Part shown: one piece after another, positions 6,903 through 9,616 of the stretch
Layout of the letters: every line of letters starts with the position of its first letter
Position numbering within the stretch: position 1 is the first letter of the stretch
Assembly (NCBI GenBank): GCA_900549105.1
Contig: URND01000114.1
Span: 1 to 9,616 of the forward strand
Direction of reading: 5' to 3'
From: an uncultured Eubacteriales bacterium
Lineage (GTDB): Bacteria; Bacillota; Clostridia; Lachnospirales; Lachnospiraceae
DNA length: 9,616 bases
The notes under the pieces: model-generated
What the model saw: the letters and a program-made list of their open reading frames with translations, nothing else
What the model was told of the DNA's origin: nothing
Database searches by the model: none
Made by a program: the position numbers and the translations under genes

Positions 6903-7766
6903 CTATCTTTTTCCGTAGACCACCCGGTCGAGCCCGGCCAAATCTTTGACCGTATGTATATCCCGGAAGCCATTTTCCATCAAAATCCCCGAAACCTCTT
7001 CCGCTTGTTCGCAGCCGATTTCAAAAAACAGCCAGCCTTCCGGTTTTAAGTATGCTTCCGCCGCCCCGGCAATCTTTTTATAAAATTCCAAACCTTCATC
7101 GGCGCCTTCCAGGGCCAGCCGCGGTTCATATACCCTCACTTCCGGCATCAATGTCTCAATGACCGCTGCCGGAATATAAGGCGGATTCGACACAATGACA
7201 TCAAACCGGCCGCTTACTTTTTCAAATAAATTGCTCTGCAGCCATAAAATGTCATTAGCCCCCCGGCCATTCTTTTCCCAGTTCTCCCGGTTAAATATGC
7301 CGTTCATCCGCGCCACTCTCAGCACATCCTCCGAAATATCCGCACCAACGCCCCGGCCATAACTTCCCAAGGCCATCAGGCTGATGAGAATACAGCCCGA
7401 ACCGGTACACATATCAAGAATCTTGCCGCCCGGAATATCTGCCTTTTCAAGCACGGTTTCCACAAGCACTTCCGTATCCTGCCGCGGAATGAGCACCGAC
7501 TCATTCACCATAAAATCCAGTCCCATAAATCCGGCCGTTCCCAAAATATACTGCAGCGGATAATGACTGCAGCGCCGCTCCACCGCTTCCCGATACCGCC
7601 GCTCTTCCTGGGGATCAGCCTCCGTATCCGCCTGCAGCAGATACTGGGCCCAGTTTAAATCGCAAATATATTCTAACAGATACCTTGCCTCCATGGTACT
7701 GTTTTCAATTTGATTTTCCATAAGGCGCTGTTCGCCTTCTTTTAGTAATTGCCTTAATGTCTTCAC
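6903..7766 (-). CDS. prmC: Release factor glutamine N5-methyltransferase
   Basis: PrmC (HemK) transfers a methyl group from S-adenosylmethionine to the glutamine of the GGQ motif in release factors, improving peptide release. The 287-residue protein has the helical N-terminal substrate-binding domain (about 1-75), IPRQDTE (93-99), the SAM-binding loop ILDMCTGSGC (116-125), the acidic GADIS ribose contact near 141-145, and the catalytic NPPY at 194-197, which binds the target glutamine amide. The start is GTG, with AAGGA 9 bases upstream. That GTG overlaps the yqhQ stop by 4 bases (GTGA), a classic sign of translational coupling. prfA, encoding its substrate, is the next gene. Length and motifs are normal. 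Confidence 0.97.
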   Translation of the reverse strand: MKTLRQLLKEGEQRLMENQIENSTMEARYLLEYICDLNWAQYLLQADTEADPQEERRYREAVERRCSHYPLQYILGTAGFMGLDFMVNESVLIPRQDTEVLVETVLEKADIPGGKILDMCTGSGCILISLMALGSYGRGVGADISEDVLRVARMNGIFNRENWEKNGRGANDILWLQSNLFEKVSGRFDVIVSNPPYIPAAVIETLMPEVRVYEPRLALEGADEGLEFYKKIAGAAEAYLKPEGWLFFEIGCEQAEEVSGILMENGFRDIHTVKDLAGLDRVVYGKR

Positions 7767-8728
7767 TCTGCCAATTCCTTCTGAAACTCACGCCAGTCAT
7801 AAATAGCCTCAATCGATGCAATGGCCACCTCAAGCATTTCCAAATCCGGCTCTTTTGTTGTAAATTTCTGCATCCAGAATCCCGGTTTGCTCACCAGGCA
7901 TACCAGCCCGGAATCATGGCGTCCCGCCCACTGAATAATCTCATAGGACACCCCCGCGATCAGCGGGACCATCAAAATACGGCAGACAACCTTCAACACC
8001 ATGCTCTCTATCGGAAATATCTGAAAAAACAACAGAAAAAACGCAATACTCACAAACATAACAATAAACAGAAAGCTTGTGCCGCACCGTTTATGGAACC
8101 GGGAATATTTCGCCGCATTCTCCGGCGTCAGCTCCTCACCATGTTCGATACAGTTGATCGTTTTATGCTCTGCCCCATGATACATGAATAATCGCTGAAT
8201 ATCTTTCATCCTGGAAATCAGCACGATATAGGCAATGAAAATCATCAGCCGGACAAGGCCCTCGATAATTCCAAGAAGCAAACCGGAGTCCGTTGCCTGC
8301 CGGAATATATTTGAAATAAAAAAGGGCAGGACCATAAACAATCCGATAGACAGGGCCAGGGAAAGTATCACCGTCAAAACCATAAAGCCCTTATCCGAAT
8401 CTGCCGCCGCTTCTTCCTCCTTTTTGCCGGAAACCTCCGCCGCCGCTTCTTTCTTTCGGCCAGCGGCATCCGCCGGTTCTTCCTCCTCAAAGAAAGAGGC
8501 TGACCATGTCAGCGTCTGCATCCCGAGAACAAGGGAATCGACAAAGGCAAAGGCCCCCCGAATAATCGGAATCCCGGAAACGTGAAACCGCTTCCCATAG
8601 CTGATATGGGTGTCCGACTTCACTTCGATTTCATGGTTTTCCTTACGGACAGCCACCGCATACCGGTCCTTATGGCGCATCATAACCCCTTCCATCACAG
8701 CCTGACCGCCAATATTTGCATACTTCAT
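7763..8728 (-). CDS. yqhQ: DUF1385 / YqhQ-family integral membrane protein
   Basis: A 321-residue protein with the two family signatures: GGQAVMEGVMMR at 7-18 and YHGAEHKTINC at 183-193. Other conserved His, Glu and Cys residues (for example HKRCG, 212-216) have led to the suggestion of a metal-dependent enzyme, but no activity is established and I assign none. Hydrophobic stretches at about 115-140, 150-172, 215-237 and 245-263 look like four membrane segments. Between the N-terminal domain and the first segment is a low-complexity linker (81-112) rich in Glu, Ala and Lys. AGAGG lies 9 bases before the ATG. It starts 70 bases after rpmE, beyond a strong terminator, and overlaps prmC by 4 bases. 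Its recurrent place beside prmC-prfA in Clostridia hints at a link with translation or envelope homeostasis, but this is only context. The family call is firm; the function is unknown. Confidence 0.93.
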   Translation of the reverse strand: MKYANIGGQAVMEGVMMRHKDRYAVAVRKENHEIEVKSDTHISYGKRFHVSGIPIIRGAFAFVDSLVLGMQTLTWSASFFEEEEPADAAGRKKEAAAEVSGKKEEEAAADSDKGFMVLTVILSLALSIGLFMVLPFFISNIFRQATDSGLLLGIIEGLVRLMIFIAYIVLISRMKDIQRLFMYHGAEHKTINCIEHGEELTPENAAKYSRFHKRCGTSFLFIVMFVSIAFFLLFFQIFPIESMVLKVVCRILMVPLIAGVSYEIIQWAGRHDSGLVCLVSKPGFWMQKFTTKEPDLEMLEVAIASIEAIYDWREFQKELAE

Positions 8729-8746
8729 AATATCATACCTCTATAG

Positions 8747-8781
8747 AAAAATAGGTTGAGATTTTAAAAAAACCTCAACCT
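8747..8781 (-). terminator. Intrinsic terminator or attenuator between rpmE and yqhQ
   Basis: In minus-strand RNA, AGGUUGAG (8774-8781) pairs with CUCAACCU (8753-8760). The stem continues inward by one G·U and four U-A pairs to a UUU loop, 13 pairs in all, and is followed by AUUUUUC. It begins 17 bases after the rpmE stop codon. It should end most rpmE transcripts. Since only about 20 bases lie between its U-run and the yqhQ start, with no convincing promoter there, partial read-through is probably how the downstream genes are transcribed. Confidence 0.85.
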
Positions 8782-8798
8782 TACCTGTAACATTCCTC

Positions 8799-9005
8799 TT
8801 ATTCCTGAGTAATACCATACTTACGATTGAATTTATCAATACGGCCACGAGCTGCAACAGCTTTCTGCTGACCTGTATAGAAAGAATGGCATTTAGAACA
8901 AATTTCTACGTGAATTTCTGGTTTTGTTGAACCGGTTACAAATTCATTACCGCAGTTGCAAGTTACTTTTGCCTGATAATATTTTGGATGAATTCCTTCT
9001 CTCAT
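8799..9005 (-). CDS. rpmE: 50S ribosomal protein L31, zinc-binding type
   Basis: Small protein of the large ribosomal subunit that bridges to the small-subunit head. The protein starts MREGIHPKYY, the usual L31 N-terminus, and has four zinc-type cysteines as C-x-C and, 17 residues later, C-x2-C (C16, C18, C36, C39 in the 68-residue reading). This marks the C+ form rather than the zinc-free paralog made under zinc limitation. I choose the ATG at 9005 over an in-frame GTG at 9014, because that GTG forms part of the ribosome site GAGGTG, which is correctly spaced for the ATG. The gene has its own strong promoter and a structured leader upstream, and a strong terminator downstream. It therefore looks like a mostly monocistronic unit inserted between rho and the yqhQ operon. 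Confidence 0.97.
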   Translation of the reverse strand: MREGIHPKYYQAKVTCNCGNEFVTGSTKPEIHVEICSKCHSFYTGQQKAVAARGRIDKFNRKYGITQE

Positions 9006-9011
9006 GTTTTT

Positions 9012-9017
9012 CACCTC
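9012..9017 (-). promoter_or_regulatory. Ribosome binding site deciding the rpmE start
   Basis: GAGGTG on the minus strand has its GAGG core 8 bases before the ATG at 9003-9005. The GTG at 9012-9014, which would add three residues, is part of the site itself and has no site of its own. Confidence 0.7.
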
Positions 9018-9031
9018 GCTCGAACTTTCTC

Positions 9032-9059
9032 ATTATAAATTATAAAACTGACGAATCAA
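9032..9059 (-). promoter_or_regulatory. Possible second rpmE promoter
   Basis: A perfect -10 TATAAT (9032-9037) is preceded, 16 bases upstream, by TTGATT (9054-9059, 4 of 6 consensus bases). Transcripts would start near 9025 and have a leader of only about 20 bases, lacking the hairpin at 9044-9063. The AT-rich surroundings make chance matches likely, so this is weaker than the promoter at 9088-9116. Confidence 0.35.
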
Positions 9060-9063
9060 TTTT
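9044..9063 (-). promoter_or_regulatory. UUCG-capped hairpin in the rpmE leader
   Basis: In minus-strand RNA, AAAAUUGA (9056-9063) pairs with UCAGUUUU (9044-9051) over 8 pairs, including one U·G, closed by a UUCG loop. It sits in the roughly 76-base untranslated region expected from the main rpmE promoter. It may be an L31 autoregulatory leader, as ribosomal-protein leaders are common in Firmicutes, or simply an mRNA-stabilising hairpin. I cannot match it to a known leader consensus from memory. Confidence 0.45.
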
Positions 9064-9087
9064 GTTCATTATAAAAACAGCTTTTTC

Positions 9088-9116
9088 ATTATAGCATGAT
9101 TGGCCCCTGCTTTCAA
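9088..9116 (-). promoter_or_regulatory. Main rpmE promoter, extended -10 sigma-A type
   Basis: The -35 box TTGAAA (9111-9116, 5 of 6 consensus bases) and the -10 box TATAAT (9088-9093, perfect) are separated by the ideal 17 bases, and TGC directly before the -10 makes it an extended -10 promoter. Transcription should start near 9081. It lies in the 144-base gap between rho and rpmE, in which I see no credible rho terminator, so rho read-through may also reach rpmE. Confidence 0.88.
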
Positions 9117-9149
9117 GCTTTTTTTCTAAATTCTTTAATGAAAAATCCT

Positions 9150-9616
9150 TTAAAATATCTTTGTCCGCTTCATCATGGAAACAAAGGCTTTATTATCCTC
9201 CGTATGCATGAACATATCCAGAATCCGCTCCAGCGCCTCATCGGATTTCATACCATTCAATGCCTTGCGCATCGCATAGGACGCATCCAGCTCCTCCCGG
9301 GAAAGAAGCAATTCTTCCCGCCGTGTCCCCGAACGGGCGATATCCACCGCCGGGAAAATCCGTTTTTCTGAAAGTTTTCTGTCAAGCACCAATTCCATGT
9401 TGCCCGTCCCTTTAAATTCTTCAAAGACAACGTCGTCCATCTTGCTTCCGGTTTCCACCAGGGCCGTTGCGAGCACTGTCAGGCTGCCGCCTTCTCGCAT
9501 ATTCCGGGCGGCGCCAAAGAATTTTTTCGGCATATAGAGCGCTGCCGGATCAAGACCGCCGGACAGCGTACGTCCGCTTGGCGGCACAGTCAGATTATAT
9601 GCCCGGGCCAGACGTG
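9150..9616 (-). CDS. rho: Transcription termination factor Rho, C-terminal part (5' end outside window)
   Basis: The final 155 codons or so of Rho, the hexameric RNA-dependent ATPase that ends transcription by translocating along RNA. The frame is open to the window edge and begins within RLARAYNLTVPPSGRTLSGG, part of the ATPase core. It continues through FFGAARNMREGGSLTVLATA, ETGSKMDDVVFEEFKGTGNM (the ring-interface region before the R-loop and arginine-finger segment MELVLDRKLSEKRIFPA) and SGTRREELL, and ends in a lysine/arginine-rich tail. All of this is the standard Rho motor domain. The RNA-binding N-terminal domain, and any insertion in it, are outside. rpmE follows, the usual rho-rpmE order in Clostridia. 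Confidence 0.96.
   Translation of the reverse strand, partial: RLARAYNLTVPPSGRTLSGGLDPAALYMPKKFFGAARNMREGGSLTVLATALVETGSKMDDVVFEEFKGTGNMELVLDRKLSEKRIFPAVDIARSGTRREELLLSREELDASYAMRKALNGMKSDEALERILDMFMHTEDNKAFVSMMKRTKIF

Noticed and set aside
7757..8191. Plus-strand open frame opposite the yqhQ 3' half
   Set aside because: Antisense to a family-conserved membrane protein; its composition reflects the complement of hydrophobic codons.
9117..9149. Intrinsic terminator after rho
   Set aside because: Only short AT pairings are possible, with an A-rich rather than U-rich tail on the transcribed strand.

Overview
All genes in this window lie on the minus strand. They read as an ordinary, well-kept chromosomal stretch of a low-to-moderate GC Firmicute of class Clostridia, most likely an anaerobic gut-type Lachnospiraceae relative. 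That placement is inference from gene order (rho, rpmE, DUF1385/yqhQ, prmC, prfA), strong AGGAGG-type ribosome binding sites, sigma-A-like promoters, and a ferredoxin plus [FeFe]-hydrogenase-like pair. I see no mobile element, CRISPR array, tRNA or rRNA.

Layout in the direction of transcription (high to low coordinates). The window opens with the C-terminal third of transcription termination factor Rho (9616-9150). A compact regulatory region (9006-9149) follows, with a very good promoter, a second possible promoter and a UUCG-capped leader hairpin. It drives rpmE, encoding zinc-binding ribosomal protein L31. A strong intrinsic terminator separates rpmE from a tightly packed gene string: yqhQ (DUF1385 membrane protein), prmC (release-factor methyltransferase), prfA (release factor 1), a class I PLP aminotransferase, and hisC (histidinol-phosphate aminotransferase). 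Gaps in this string run from a 4-base overlap to 37 bases, so it is probably one transcript, and it ends at a hairpin terminator after hisC (3466-3500).

Next is a stand-alone gene of about 796 codons. It fuses a RecB/Cas4-like PD-(D/E)XK nuclease domain to an XPD/DinG-like, probably iron-sulfur, helicase. Its last codons hold a near-consensus promoter for the next unit: a small thioredoxin-like [2Fe-2S] ferredoxin, then a protein with two [4Fe-4S] clusters and an [FeFe]-hydrogenase-type domain, joined by a one-base stop/start overlap. The second gene runs off the left edge.

Functional logic: PrmC methylates the GGQ glutamine of RF1, so prmC-prfA is a translation-termination unit beside rho (transcription termination) and L31. 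The two aminotransferases belong to amino acid metabolism and appear to be operon passengers. The left-end pair is redox-related and may be sensory rather than catalytic, because its visible H-cluster motifs are altered. No clearly new system is present. The points most worth a second look are the altered hydrogenase motifs, the nuclease-helicase fusion, the promoter hidden in the helicase 3' end, and the rpmE leader and terminator arrangement.
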